Below, piece by piece: positions 35,483-44,686 of a stretch of 64,000 nt of DNA (the stretch's first letter is position 1; each line of letters starts with the position of its first letter). Under the pieces are notes generated by a model. It worked only from the letters and a program-made list of their open reading frames with translations. It made no database searches and was not told the origin of the DNA. A program made the position numbers and the translations under genes. Location of the stretch: the NCBI RefSeq assembly GCF_900289145.1, contig NZ_OKQO01000002.1, positions 186,001-250,000 on the forward strand, read 5' to 3'. The stretch is from Neobittarella massiliensis (ex Bilen et al. 2018). GTDB lineage: Bacteria; Bacillota; Clostridia; Oscillospirales; Ruminococcaceae.

Positions 35483-35635
35483 TCACCGCTGGGTGATGAA
35501 AAGGGAAGTCAGGTGCAAGTCCTGCGCAATCCCGTTGCTGTGATGCGGAGCGCCCCCACTGTGTGCCACTGGTCCTGAAGGGCCGGGAAGGCCGGGCGGC
35601 GCGCTGATGCTGAGCCAGAAGACCTGCTCTGCTCG
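35483..35635 (+). promoter_or_regulatory. Cobalamin (AdoCbl) riboswitch
   Basis: The leader carries the conserved elements in order: GGGTGATGAAAAGGGAA, AGGTGCAAGTCCTGCGCA followed by TCCCGTTGCTGTGA, the B12-box core GCCACTGG (35565-35572), and GAGCCAGAAGACCTGC near 35612-35627. The spacing fits a class I cobalamin riboswitch. Ligand binding would stop expression of the biosynthetic operon. Boundaries are approximate. Confidence 0.93.
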
Positions 35636-35738
35636 AGATGTCATTTTGCTGCGGAGGACAGGGAATGCCGTCGACTGGAGCGATCGCTGCGCCCGTGTGA
35701 TCTTTGATACTGTGGGTGCAGCAGGCACTTGGCGATAG

Positions 35739-35785
35739 GCTCTCTGCCCCCCTCTGCGCGGTACAGGGTGGCAGGGAGCTTTTTT
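35739..35785 (+). terminator. Riboswitch-controlled intrinsic terminator
   Basis: GCTCTCTGCC (35739-35748) pairs with GGCAGGGAGC (35770-35779), followed by six T residues. It lies between the riboswitch and cbiD, so it is the likely expression platform: termination when cobalamin is bound. Confidence 0.8.
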
Positions 35786-35826
35786 GTGCCGCCAGGCAGC
35801 GGGAGAGAGTATGGGGGTGTAGACCG

Positions 35827-36954
35827 GTGCGGCAGGTGATAAAAAATGGACAGGCCCTGCGCCGGGGCTACACCACCGGCAGCTGTGCCGCCGCCGCTGC
35901 GGTGGCCGCGGCTTGGCTGCTGCTGCGCGGGGAGAACCTGACCCAGGTGCAGATCACGCTGCCCGGCGGACAGACGGCCCAGCTGCCGGCCCAGGTGTGC
36001 TGGCAGCAAGACTGCACAGAGGCCCGGGTGGTTAAAGATGCCGGGGACGACCCCGATGTGACCCACGGCATGGGCATTACGGCCCAGGTACGCTGTATCC
36101 CATCCGGCATAGAGCTGCTGGGTGGGGCCGGGGTGGGCACAGTGACCCAGCCGGGGCTGCAGGTGCCGGTGGGCCAACCGGCCATAAATCCGGTGCCCCG
36201 CAGGATGATCGAGGAGAACCTGCGGCGGCTGTGCGATACCTGTGCGTATAGCGGTGGACTGCAGGTGCGCATCGGCGCTGAAAACGGCGCCGAGATCGCC
36301 AGAGAGACCTTTAATCCGCGGCTTGGCATTGCGGGGGGGATCTCTATTCTGGGGACCACTGGTATCGTGGAGCCCATGAGCGAACGCGCTCTGACCGAGA
36401 CCATCCACCTGCTCGTTGACCGGGCCAAACTGCGCAACCCGGAGAGAGTGGTACTTTCCCCGGGGAATTATGGGCGTGATTACTGCCTGGAAAAGCTGGG
36501 GCTAGACCTGGAAAATAGCATTAAATTTTCGAATTTCATCGGTGATACGTTGGATTACCTGGTGTATAAGAGCTTTAAACAGGCGCTGCTGGTGGGACAT
36601 GTGGGAAAGCTGGTAAAGGTGGCCGGCGGAGTGATGAACACCCATTCTTCGGTGGCTGACTGCCGCATGGAGATACTGGCTGCCCACGCCGCTGCCTGTG
36701 GGGCACCGCGTGCGCTGGTACAGCAGCTGCTCTGCTGTAATACCACCGACCGCGCGGTGGAGCTGCTAGACCGGCACGCACTGACCGGACCGGTATTTGC
36801 TGTGGTGCTAGAGCGGATATGCCGACAGATCGACTACCGCACCAAAGGGCGACTGGCAGTAGAAGTGCTGCTGTTTGGCAGCGGGCAGACGCTGCTGGCC
36901 CAGACCGATGGCGCCCAGGCGCTGGCGGCGCAGATAAGAGGAGAACACAGATGA
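35827..36954 (+). CDS. cbiD: Cobalt-precorrin-5B C1-methyltransferase CbiD
   Basis: 375 residues. The N-terminal signature VIKNGQALRRGYTTGSCA is diagnostic; later PINPVPRRMIEENL and LLVGHVGKLVKVAGGVMNTH are family segments. It methylates C1 in the anaerobic corrin route using SAM. GTG 35827 is chosen because the family starts just before this signature and a G-rich site lies upstream; the frame is open back to 35704, inside the leader terminator. It is the first gene of the operon and overlaps cbiL (ATGA). Confidence 0.93.
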   Translation: MRQVIKNGQALRRGYTTGSCAAAAAVAAAWLLLRGENLTQVQITLPGGQTAQLPAQVCWQQDCTEARVVKDAGDDPDVTHGMGITAQVRCIPSGIELLGGAGVGTVTQPGLQVPVGQPAINPVPRRMIEENLRRLCDTCAYSGGLQVRIGAENGAEIARETFNPRLGIAGGISILGTTGIVEPMSERALTETIHLLVDRAKLRNPERVVLSPGNYGRDYCLEKLGLDLENSIKFSNFIGDTLDYLVYKSFKQALLVGHVGKLVKVAGGVMNTHSSVADCRMEILAAHAAACGAPRALVQQLLCCNTTDRAVELLDRHALTGPVFAVVLERICRQIDYRTKGRLAVEVLLFGSGQTLLAQTDGAQALAAQIRGEHR

Positions 36955-37637
36955 CGGGAACTTTTATTAGCGTGGGGGTAGGCCCCGGTGACCCACAGCT
37001 GCTGACATTGGCGGCGGTGGACACCATTAAGCGCTGCCGGGTGGTGGCACTGCCGGCCAGCGGTGCCGGGGACAACGCGGCAGCGCGCATTGCCGGGGCG
37101 TTGCTGGAGGGCAAAGAGCTGCTCTACTGCCCAGCCCCCATGAGCCGCGACCGCGGGCAGCTGCAGGCGGTATTTGCCCAAAACGCCGACCTGCTGGCCG
37201 GCTATTTGGACCGGGGGGAGAATGTGGCGTTTTTGACGTTGGGAGACCCCACGGTATACGCCACCCCGATGTATTTGCACCGCATTTTAAAAGAGCGGGG
37301 GTACCCCACCCGTATCGTGCCGGGGGTGCCGTCGTTTTGCGCGGCGGCGGCGGCTTTGGATATGCCGTTGTGTGAGGGGGGCGAGATGCTGCATGTGATA
37401 CCTGCTTCGTACCCGGACAGCCAGCTGGCGCTGGATTACCCCGGCACCAAAGTGCTGATGAAGTCGGGGCGCAGCCTGCAGCAGATAAAAAAACAGCTGG
37501 CGGCGAGGCCGCAACTGCGCGCGCGGGCGGTAGAGCGCTGTGGGATGCCGGGACAGGCGCTGTATGAAGATCTAAAACAGATAGATGAAAGCGCCAGCTA
37601 TTTTACAGTAGTGATCGCCAAGGAGGAGAGCCAGTGA
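36951..37637 (+). CDS. cbiL: Cobalt-factor II C20-methyltransferase CbiL
   Basis: 228 residues of the tetrapyrrole methylase family. SAM-site motifs are SVGVGPGDPQLLTL at the N-terminus and LTLGDPTVYATPMYL in the middle, with IVPGVPSFCAAAAALDMPL after it, the pattern of the C20 enzymes. It adds the C20 methyl group to the cobalt-containing precursor. Start is ATG 36951 with AAGAGGAG upstream, overlapping the cbiD stop. Confidence 0.92.
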   Translation: MTGTFISVGVGPGDPQLLTLAAVDTIKRCRVVALPASGAGDNAAARIAGALLEGKELLYCPAPMSRDRGQLQAVFAQNADLLAGYLDRGENVAFLTLGDPTVYATPMYLHRILKERGYPTRIVPGVPSFCAAAAALDMPLCEGGEMLHVIPASYPDSQLALDYPGTKVLMKSGRSLQQIKKQLAARPQLRARAVERCGMPGQALYEDLKQIDESASYFTVVIAKEESQ

Positions 37638-38389
37638 TCGATTTTGTGGGAGCGGGACCGGGGGCACCAGACCTCATCACTGTGCGGGGCCAGCAGAAGC
37701 TGGCGGCCGCCGACATCGTTATCTACGCCGGGTCGCTGGTGAACCCTGAGCTGCTAAAGAGCACCAGACCGGGATGCGAGATCTATAACAGCGCGGCCAT
37801 GACGCTGGAAGAGGTATTGGCAGTGATGCAGCGGGGAGAGCGGGAGCACAAGAACACGGTGCGCCTGCACACCGGTGACCCCTGTCTGTACGGTGCGATC
37901 CGCGAGCAGATGGACCGGTTAGAACAGCTGGGCATCGCCTACGAGGTGGTGCCGGGCGTGAGCTCATTTTGCGGGGCGGCGGCGGCCGTGGGAGCGGAGT
38001 ACACGCTGCCCGGAGTGAGCCAGACGGTGATACTGACCCGCCTGGAGGGGCGCACCCCGGTGCCAGAGGCCGAGCGCATACCGGCGCTGGCGGCCCATGG
38101 CGCCAGCATGGTGGTGTTTTTGAGCGCCAGTATGCTAAAAAAACTATCGCGCCAGCTGTTGGAGGGCGGCTACCGGGCCGATACGCCGGCGGCCATCGTA
38201 TATCGGGCCAGCTGGCCCGATCAGCAGATCGTCCACACCAAAGTGGGGGAGTTGGCAGCGGCGGCAGCCAGCCACGGGATAGACAAGACGGCCCTTATTT
38301 TGGTGGGGGAGTTTTTGGGCGACGAATACCAGCGCTCAAAGCTCTATGACCCGGGGTTTTCGCACCTGTTTCGCGAGGCCAGCCAGTGA
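37634..38389 (+). CDS. cbiF: Cobalt-precorrin-4 C11-methyltransferase CbiF
   Basis: 251 residues, tetrapyrrole methylase. FVGAGPGAPDLITVRG, IVIYAGSLVNPEL, LHTGDPCLYGAIREQM and VVPGVSSFCGAAAAVG are typical of the C11 methyltransferase. Start is GTG 37634, overlapping the cbiL stop (GTGA), with AGGAGGAG upstream. It acts just before CbiG in ring contraction, and cbiG follows directly. Confidence 0.94.
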   Translation: MIDFVGAGPGAPDLITVRGQQKLAAADIVIYAGSLVNPELLKSTRPGCEIYNSAAMTLEEVLAVMQRGEREHKNTVRLHTGDPCLYGAIREQMDRLEQLGIAYEVVPGVSSFCGAAAAVGAEYTLPGVSQTVILTRLEGRTPVPEAERIPALAAHGASMVVFLSASMLKKLSRQLLEGGYRADTPAAIVYRASWPDQQIVHTKVGELAAAAASHGIDKTALILVGEFLGDEYQRSKLYDPGFSHLFREASQ

Positions 38390-39372
38390 AGTTAGCGCTG
38401 TGTGCCTTTACCGCGGCGGGGGCGGCGCTGGCCCGATATATTGCCCAGCTGCCCGGTTACAGCTGTACGCTGCGCCCGCGCGATATGCCGCTGGACGAGT
38501 TCGTTGCCACCTGGATGCCCGACTGTGAGGGACTGGTGTTCGTGGGGGCGGCAGGTATTGCGGTGCGGGCTATCGCGCCGCACCTGCGCCGTAAAGACCG
38601 CGACCCGGCCGTGCTGGTGCTGGACGAGAAGGGGCAGTTCGTCATCCCTATTTTGTCGGGGCATTTGGGGGGCGCTAATGCGCTGGCCACCAAACTGGCC
38701 CGGCAGCTGGGAGCCACCCCGGTACTGACTACGGCCACCGACCTGAACGGCGTATTTGCCGTGGACCTGTGGAGCCAGAAGGCGGGCTGTGTCATCGGTG
38801 AGATCGACCGCATCCGGGCGGTATCGGGCATGCTTTTGCGGGGCCAGACGGTGGGCCTGTACAGTGATTTTGAGGTGCGCGGACAGCTGCCGTCGGGCCT
38901 GGAGACGGGAACCGGGGCGCAGGTGGGGCTGTGCATCTCGCTGGATGGAAAAAGACAGCCCTTTACGACTACGCTGCACCTGTACCCCCGCATCGTGACG
39001 GTGGGCGTCGGCTGCAAAAAGGGGACCGACGCACAGGCATTGGAGCGCTTTTTTGTACAGTCGCTGCAGCTGGCCGGCGTTTCGCCGCTGGCGGTGCGGG
39101 GGCTGGCCTCTATCGACCTCAAGCGGGAGGAGCCGGCCATCTGTGCGCTGGCGCAAAAGTACAGCCTGCCTTTTTGGACCTATTCGGCCGCGCAGTTGCA
39201 GGCGGTGCCGGGACGGTTTGCCGTATCGGATTTCGTGCTGCGCACCACCGGGACGGACAACGTGTGCGAGCGCAGCGCAGTGGCTGCCGGCGGAGAGCTG
39301 ATCTTATCGAAGCAGGTGTGCGACGGCATGACGCTGGCGCTGGCGGCGGCAGATTGGAGTTGTAGCTTTTGA
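38386..39372 (+). CDS. cbiG: Cobalt-precorrin-5A hydrolase CbiG
   Basis: 328 residues. The N-terminal part has LVFVGAAGIAVRAIAPHL and FVIPILSGHLGGANALA; the C-terminal CbiG domain has VGVGCKKGTDAQALERFF and SIDLKREEPAICALA. It opens the ring-A lactone and releases the C2 unit (acetaldehyde) during anaerobic ring contraction. Start is GTG 38386, overlapping the cbiF stop. Confidence 0.93.
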   Translation: MKLALCAFTAAGAALARYIAQLPGYSCTLRPRDMPLDEFVATWMPDCEGLVFVGAAGIAVRAIAPHLRRKDRDPAVLVLDEKGQFVIPILSGHLGGANALATKLARQLGATPVLTTATDLNGVFAVDLWSQKAGCVIGEIDRIRAVSGMLLRGQTVGLYSDFEVRGQLPSGLETGTGAQVGLCISLDGKRQPFTTTLHLYPRIVTVGVGCKKGTDAQALERFFVQSLQLAGVSPLAVRGLASIDLKREEPAICALAQKYSLPFWTYSAAQLQAVPGRFAVSDFVLRTTGTDNVCERSAVAAGGELILSKQVCDGMTLALAAADWSCSF

Positions 39373-40370
39373 ATATCTGTATGGCGGGCATCGACCACAG
39401 CTTGGCGGGCATTGACATCCGTGAAAAATTTTCATTTACCAAGTCGCGCTGTCAGGAACTGTATGACAGTTTGCGGCAGCAGCGCGGTGTGTTGGGGGCG
39501 GTACTTCTGTGCACCTGCAACCGCACCGAGGTGTACCTCTCGTGTGCGGAGGACCATGCGCCCGACCCGTTTTTGCTGCTGTGTGCGGCCATGGGCGAAG
39601 ATGCGGCGCAGTATGCGCAGATGTACCGCGGCCGCCGCGGCCGGGAGGCATTTTGGCACCTGTGCCGGCTGGCCTGCGGGGCCAAATCGCAGATATGGGG
39701 CGAGGACCAGATCATCACCCAGGTGAAAAATGCCCAGGCACACGCCCGGGCCTGCGGGGCTATCGACAGCTATTTAGAGGTGACTTTTCGCACGGCGATC
39801 GCGGCGGCTAAGGATATAAAGACCAAGGTGCGCTTTTCGCGGGCGGTGGACTCGGTAGCGGCACAGACGCTGGCGGCTGTAAAAAGCTTTGGACAGCCGG
39901 TAGAAGAGGTTCTGGTGATCGGCAACGGGGAAGTGGGCAAGCTGGTGGCGCAGGCGCTTTTAGACAGCGGCTACAGAGTGAGCATGACGCTGCGCCAGTA
40001 CAAGTACAGCCAGGTAGAGCTGCCGAGCGGCGCACAGGCCTTTGACTACAGCCAGCGCTACGAGCAGATGCCCCGCTTTGACGCGGTGGTGAGCGCGACT
40101 TCCAGCCCCCACCACACGATAAAGCTGGAGGGCTTTACACAGCTGCAGCGTCAGCCGGCGCTGCTCATCGATCTGGCGGTGCCGCGGGATATTCAGCGCA
40201 GCATCGGTCAACTGCCGGGCATCACCCTGTATAACGTGGATACGCTGTCGGGGCAGGATATCGCCGCTGACCACCGCCGACAGCTGGAGGAGATAGACCG
40301 GTTGATCGAAAGGCACTATGCAGATCTACAGAAGTGGCGGCGATACAGAGAGGAGGTAGTGGCGCAATGA
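39369..40370 (+). CDS. hemA: Glutamyl-tRNA reductase (short form)
   Basis: 333 residues, clearly shorter than the usual 410-450. The catalytic Cys is in LLCTCNRTEVY (near residue 50), the tRNA/substrate domain has GEDQIITQVKNA, and the NADPH domain has VLVIGNGEVGKLVAQAL. The C-terminal dimerisation helices are much reduced, as in other clostridial versions embedded in cobalamin operons. It makes glutamate-1-semialdehyde for the C5 route to 5-aminolevulinate. Start is TTG 39369 (MNICMAGIDHS fits the family N-terminus) with GGAG upstream; ATG 39381 is an alternative. Confidence 0.9.
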   Translation: MNICMAGIDHSLAGIDIREKFSFTKSRCQELYDSLRQQRGVLGAVLLCTCNRTEVYLSCAEDHAPDPFLLLCAAMGEDAAQYAQMYRGRRGREAFWHLCRLACGAKSQIWGEDQIITQVKNAQAHARACGAIDSYLEVTFRTAIAAAKDIKTKVRFSRAVDSVAAQTLAAVKSFGQPVEEVLVIGNGEVGKLVAQALLDSGYRVSMTLRQYKYSQVELPSGAQAFDYSQRYEQMPRFDAVVSATSSPHHTIKLEGFTQLQRQPALLIDLAVPRDIQRSIGQLPGITLYNVDTLSGQDIAADHRRQLEEIDRLIERHYADLQKWRRYREEVVAQ

Positions 40371-41107
40371 GCAAACTGTATGCGGTGGGCCTGGGCCCGG
40401 GCAACAGCTGTTTTATGACCGGTGACGCACTGCGGGCTATAGAAGAGAGCGACACGGTGGTGGGCTACACGCTGTATGTAGAGCTGGTAGCTGACCTGAC
40501 AGCGGGCAAAACGGTGCTCTCGACCCCGATGAGGCGGGAGGTGGAGCGCTGCCGGCTGGCTTTGGAACAGGCGGCGGCCGGCCATACGGTAGCGCTGGTG
40601 TGCAGCGGCGACAGCGGAGTGTACGGTATGGCCGGCGTCTTGTTGCAGCTGGCGCAGGAGTACCCGGCGGTGCAGGTGGAGATACTGCCCGGTATCACCG
40701 CCGCCTGCAGTGGTGCGGCCGTGCTGGGGGCGCCGCTCATCCACGACTTTGCCGTGATCAGCCTGAGCGACCTGCTGACGCCGTGGGAGAAGATCGCCAG
40801 GCGGCTGCAGCTGGCAGCACAGGCGGATTTTGTTATCTGCCTGTATAACCCGGCCAGCAAAAAGCGGCACGACTATCTGCAGAGGGCCTGCGATGAGGTT
40901 CTGCGCCATCAATCGCCCGCTACCGTTTGCGGTGTGGTGCGCAACATCGGCCGCGCAGGGCAGCAGAGCCAGGTGTGCACGTTGGCACAGCTGCGGGATA
41001 TGCCGGCGGATATGTTCACCACCGTGTTTATCGGCAACAGCCAGACTATGCAGATCGGCAATCGCATGGTGACGCCCCGGGGGTACTGCACTGATGGCGC
41101 CCGGTAA
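40367..41107 (+). CDS. cbiH: Cobalt-factor III / precorrin-3B C17-methyltransferase CbiH
   Basis: 246 residues, tetrapyrrole methylase. KLYAVGLGPGNSCFMTGDAL, VVGYTLYVELV, ALVCSGDSGVYGMAGVL and LPGITAACSGAAVLGAPL identify CbiH, which methylates C17 and contracts the ring. Start is ATG 40367 overlapping hemA, with AGGAGG upstream. It overlaps the next gene by 14 bp. Confidence 0.93.
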   Translation: MSKLYAVGLGPGNSCFMTGDALRAIEESDTVVGYTLYVELVADLTAGKTVLSTPMRREVERCRLALEQAAAGHTVALVCSGDSGVYGMAGVLLQLAQEYPAVQVEILPGITAACSGAAVLGAPLIHDFAVISLSDLLTPWEKIARRLQLAAQADFVICLYNPASKKRHDYLQRACDEVLRHQSPATVCGVVRNIGRAGQQSQVCTLAQLRDMPADMFTTVFIGNSQTMQIGNRMVTPRGYCTDGAR

Positions 41108-42350
41108 GCTGCTGCTGTTTGCCGGCACCAGCGAGGGGCGGGAGCTGTTTGCCCGCGCTCTGAACTGCGGTATCGACGCCGAGGCGGCGGTGGCCACCGA
41201 TTACGGCCGCAGCCAGCTGCAGGAGCTGGGCGGAAAGATACATACTGGGCGGCTGGACGAGGGGCAGATAGCGGCGATGCTGGCCGGCGGGACATACCGG
41301 CTGGTGGTGGATGCCACCCACCCCTATGCCGATAGGGCCACGGCCAACATCGCCGCCGCCTGCGCGGTGCGGCGGGTACCTTACCTGCGGTTGGTGCGGC
41401 CCGAGCAGCCGGGCGAAGAGGTGATAAACTGCACCGATATGGCGGCGGCAGTAGACTACTTGCGGGATACCGATGGCGGAATTTTATGTACCGTCGGCAG
41501 CAAGCAGCTAGAGCAGTTGTGCCAGCTGCCGGACTACCGGAAGCGGGTTTACGCCCGCATTTTGCCACTGGAAGAAAACCTGTCTGCCTGCCGGGCGCTG
41601 GGTTTCGCGGGGGCGCACATCCTGTGTATGCAGGGGCCGTTTTCGGCCGAGCTGAATGCGGCACTTTTGCGCCAATACAGTTGCCGCTACCTGCTGACCA
41701 AGAGCTCGGGCGCGGCGGGTGGATTTGCGCAAAAGCTGCAGGGGGCAAAGATGGCCGGCGCCCAGGTGGTGGTCATCGACCGCCCCACCAGCGAACAGGG
41801 ACTTTCGCTGGCAGAGGTGTGGCGGCGCATTGCTGCGATTTGGCAGCTGCCAGAAGAATGGGAAGTGTCGGCGGCGCGGCGGTGCTACTTTCCACTGTTT
41901 GTGCAAACAGCGAACAAGAGGGTGCTGGTGGTGGGCGGCGGCCAGGTGGCGACCAGGCGCGTGCAGTCGCTGCTGCACTTTGATTGGCAGCAGGTGACAG
42001 TGGTGGCGCCACAGGTGAGCAAACATCTGCGAGACCTGGCCGGGCAGGGGGCGATATGCTGGCGTAAGCGCTGCTTTGCCGAGCCGGACGTGAGGCAGAG
42101 CGATATGGTGCTGGCGGCCACTGACAGCAGTGAAGTAAACAGATGGGTCGTCAATTGTGCACAGGATCGCGGCATTTTCGCAAACAACGCCGGCGACCGG
42201 CACCAGTGCGACTTTTACTTTCCCGCGCTGGCGCTGGGGGAGACACAGACGGCAGCGCTGGTGGGGCGCGGCGGAGATCACCGGCAGGTGGCCCGCACGG
42301 CGGCAAAGATCCGGGAGGTATTACGGCATGAAGATAACGGTAGCGAGTAG
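41094..42350 (+). CDS. Fusion of precorrin-6A reductase (CbiJ) and precorrin-2 dehydrogenase (SirC/CysG-N)
   Basis: 418 residues in two parts. Residues 1-255 are CbiJ-like (LLLFAGTSEGRELFARAL, VVDATHPYADRATANIAAAC, LLTKSSGAAGG), reducing the ring with NAD(P)H. From about residue 262 a second domain begins (CYFPLFVQTANKRVLVVGGG, then QVATRRVQSLL, DMVLAATDSSEVN, NAGDRHQCDFYFPAL) that matches the N-terminal NAD-binding part of siroheme synthase, oxidising precorrin-2 to sirohydrochlorin. The two activities act many steps apart, so the fusion is organisational. It makes the substrate for CbiX, encoded further on. Confidence 0.9.
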   Translation: MAPGKLLLFAGTSEGRELFARALNCGIDAEAAVATDYGRSQLQELGGKIHTGRLDEGQIAAMLAGGTYRLVVDATHPYADRATANIAAACAVRRVPYLRLVRPEQPGEEVINCTDMAAAVDYLRDTDGGILCTVGSKQLEQLCQLPDYRKRVYARILPLEENLSACRALGFAGAHILCMQGPFSAELNAALLRQYSCRYLLTKSSGAAGGFAQKLQGAKMAGAQVVVIDRPTSEQGLSLAEVWRRIAAIWQLPEEWEVSAARRCYFPLFVQTANKRVLVVGGGQVATRRVQSLLHFDWQQVTVVAPQVSKHLRDLAGQGAICWRKRCFAEPDVRQSDMVLAATDSSEVNRWVVNCAQDRGIFANNAGDRHQCDFYFPALALGETQTAALVGRGGDHRQVARTAAKIREVLRHEDNGSE

Positions 42351-43215
42351 AGAGAGCAGGTTGGCAGTCATCCAGTCGCAGCTGGTGATGGAGGCCATAA
42401 AAGCGGCGCACCCAGAAATAGAGCTGGAGCTCTTGACCATGAAGACCACCGGTGACAAGATACTGGACCGCACGCTAGACAAGATCGGTGGTAAAGGACT
42501 GTTTGTGAAGGAACTGGACAAGGCGCTGCTGGAGGGGCGGGCCGACCTGACGGTGCACAGCTACAAAGACATGCCCATGGAGGAGGACCCGGCGCTGCCA
42601 GTGGTGGCGGTGTCGCCGCGGGAAGACCCCCGCGATGTGCTGATACTGCCCCTGGGGGCAAAAGAGTTGGACCCGGCGCTGCCGCTGGGCTGTGCCAGCG
42701 CCCGCCGCCGCATACAGCTGCAAAAGCTGTACCCGCACATGCAGGTGAAACCGGTGCGGGGCAATGTTTTGACCAGGCTGCAAAAGCTGGACCGGGGCGA
42801 ATATAGCGGGCTGGTGCTGGCCTATGCGGGCATAAAGCGGCTGGGACTACAGGCGCGCATCGCCCATATCTACTCGGTCACGCAGATACTGCCGGCCGCC
42901 TGTCAGGGGGTGATGGCCGTGCAGGCCCGGCGCGATTTTGACGCGACACCGGTACGAGCAGCCCACGACCCGCTGGCCAAAGTAGTCTGTGACTGCGAGC
43001 GCAGCTTTGTGCGGACACTGGATGGCGGCTGTTCTTCACCGGTGGCGGCCTATGCTACGGTGAAGGGGGATATCATTACCCTGACCGGGCTTTTTGCCGG
43101 TGAGGGCAGCGACGACTTTGCCATTGACAGCTGCCGCGGTCCCATTGACCGGCCGGTGGAGCTGGGACAGACGCTGGCAGAAAAGATGAGGGGGGCTTTT
43201 GGTGGCGGCAGGTAA
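42328..43215 (+). CDS. hemC: Porphobilinogen deaminase (hydroxymethylbilane synthase)
   Basis: 295 residues. Conserved features are ITVASRESRLAVIQSQLV, TTGDKILDRTLDKIGGKGLF, VHSYKDMPME, ASARRRIQL and the dipyrromethane-cofactor Cys in LDGGCSSPVAAYA. It joins four porphobilinogens to hydroxymethylbilane. Start is ATG 42328, inside the end of the preceding gene (23-bp overlap); earlier codons in this frame belong to shadow sequence. Confidence 0.95.
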   Translation: MKITVASRESRLAVIQSQLVMEAIKAAHPEIELELLTMKTTGDKILDRTLDKIGGKGLFVKELDKALLEGRADLTVHSYKDMPMEEDPALPVVAVSPREDPRDVLILPLGAKELDPALPLGCASARRRIQLQKLYPHMQVKPVRGNVLTRLQKLDRGEYSGLVLAYAGIKRLGLQARIAHIYSVTQILPAACQGVMAVQARRDFDATPVRAAHDPLAKVVCDCERSFVRTLDGGCSSPVAAYATVKGDIITLTGLFAGEGSDDFAIDSCRGPIDRPVELGQTLAEKMRGAFGGGR

Positions 43216-44686
43216 AGTGTATCTGGTGGGGGCCGGACCCGGAGACAAGGGATTATTGACCCAGAGAGGGGCGGCGCTGTTGGCGGCGGCCCAAACGGTG
43301 GTGTACGACCGGCTGGTGGGCGCTGATATTTTAGCGATGATACCTGCCGGGGCCAAAAAGATAGATGTGGGCAAACGCGCCGGCGACCACCCGGTGCCCC
43401 AGTGGCGCATCAACCAGATACTGGTGGAGCAGGCCCAGAATGGGGGGCCGGTGGTACGGCTAAAGGGTGGCGACAGCTTCGTATTTGGCCGCGGCGGCGA
43501 GGAGCTGGAGGCCCTGCGGGAGGCGGGTATCGCCTTTGAGGTGGTGCCGGGCATCACCTCGGCCATAGCGGCGGCTACCTATGCCGGGATCCCGGGGACC
43601 CACCGGGACTTCTGCTCGTCTTTACATATCATTACCGGGCACCGGCGACAAGACCAGCAGCTGCAACTCGATTACCCGGCGCTGGTGCGGTTGGGCGGTA
43701 CACTGCTGTTTTTGATGTCGGTAGCCAGTGCAGGAGAGATCGCCGAGGGGCTGCTGCGGGCGGGGATGGACCCGCAGATGCCGGCGGCAGTTGTAGAAAA
43801 CGGCACCCGGCCCCAACAGCGGCGTTTTGTCACCGCACTGTGCCGACTGGAGGATACGGTACAAAAAAACGCAGTGCAGTCGCCGGCGCTTATTATTGTG
43901 GGGCGGGTGTGCGCCTTAGCCGATGAATTTGACTGGTTTGATGCTCTGCCCCTGAAGGGGAGACGCTTTTTGGTGACCCGCTCGCGGGATGGGGCCCAGA
44001 AGATGGCTGACGGCCTGCGCCAGTTGGGGGCAGAGGTTGTTTGCGCCCCGACCATAGAGACCCGCCCGCTAGAGTTTTTATGGCCCGACCTAAGCCGCTA
44101 TACGGCACTGGTATTTACCAGCGCCGTAGGAGTAGAGGCCTTTATGGAACGGCTGTGGCAGCAGAGACAGGATGCACGAGCTCTGTTTGGCCGAAGACTA
44201 TTTGCCGTGGGCCGACAGACGGCGGCGGCGCTGCGCCCCTACGGGCTGCGGGCAGACTTTGTACCCAGTCGGTACAGTGGACAGGACCTGGCTAAGCAGC
44301 TGCTGGAGCAGCGGCTGGTGGGGCCAGAAGACGACCTGCTGCTGATACAGGCCAGGGTAGCAGCACCACAGTTGGGGCAGATTTTGACGGCCGCGGGCAT
44401 TGCCCACAAAAAGCTGGACGTGTACGAGACGGTGCAGCTGCCGGTGACCGGTGTTGACCCGGCGGCGTTTGATGCAGTTACTTTTACCAGTGCCAGCTGC
44501 GTGCGGGGACTGGTGGCGGCGCTGGGGGGCACATATGACTGCCGCGCGATACGCGCGCTCTGTATAGGGCCACAGACGGCCCGTGCTGCCGCCGCGTGCG
44601 GCATGCGCGTAGAGGTGTCGCCGGAGGCGACGATACCAGCCATGCTGAGATGGATGGGAGAGTTGGCTTATGATGAGAGGACGTAG
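43202..44686 (+). CDS. Fused uroporphyrinogen-III C-methyltransferase / uroporphyrinogen-III synthase (CobA-HemD)
   Basis: 494 residues. The first half is a SUMT-type tetrapyrrole methylase (VYLVGAGPGDKGLLTQRG, VVRLKGGDSFVFGRGGEE, VVPGITSAIAAATYAGIP); the second half, from about residue 250, is HemD-like (FLVTRSRDGAQKMADGLRQL, ALVFTSAVGVEAFMERL, VTFTSASCVRGLVAAL). The product converts hydroxymethylbilane to uroporphyrinogen III and then to precorrin-2, the branch to corrinoids. Such fusions are common in Firmicutes. GTG 43202 is preferred (AGGGGGG six bases upstream); TTG 43199 is possible. Confidence 0.93.
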   Translation: MAAGKVYLVGAGPGDKGLLTQRGAALLAAAQTVVYDRLVGADILAMIPAGAKKIDVGKRAGDHPVPQWRINQILVEQAQNGGPVVRLKGGDSFVFGRGGEELEALREAGIAFEVVPGITSAIAAATYAGIPGTHRDFCSSLHIITGHRRQDQQLQLDYPALVRLGGTLLFLMSVASAGEIAEGLLRAGMDPQMPAAVVENGTRPQQRRFVTALCRLEDTVQKNAVQSPALIIVGRVCALADEFDWFDALPLKGRRFLVTRSRDGAQKMADGLRQLGAEVVCAPTIETRPLEFLWPDLSRYTALVFTSAVGVEAFMERLWQQRQDARALFGRRLFAVGRQTAAALRPYGLRADFVPSRYSGQDLAKQLLEQRLVGPEDDLLLIQARVAAPQLGQILTAAGIAHKKLDVYETVQLPVTGVDPAAFDAVTFTSASCVRGLVAALGGTYDCRAIRALCIGPQTARAAAACGMRVEVSPEATIPAMLRWMGELAYDERT

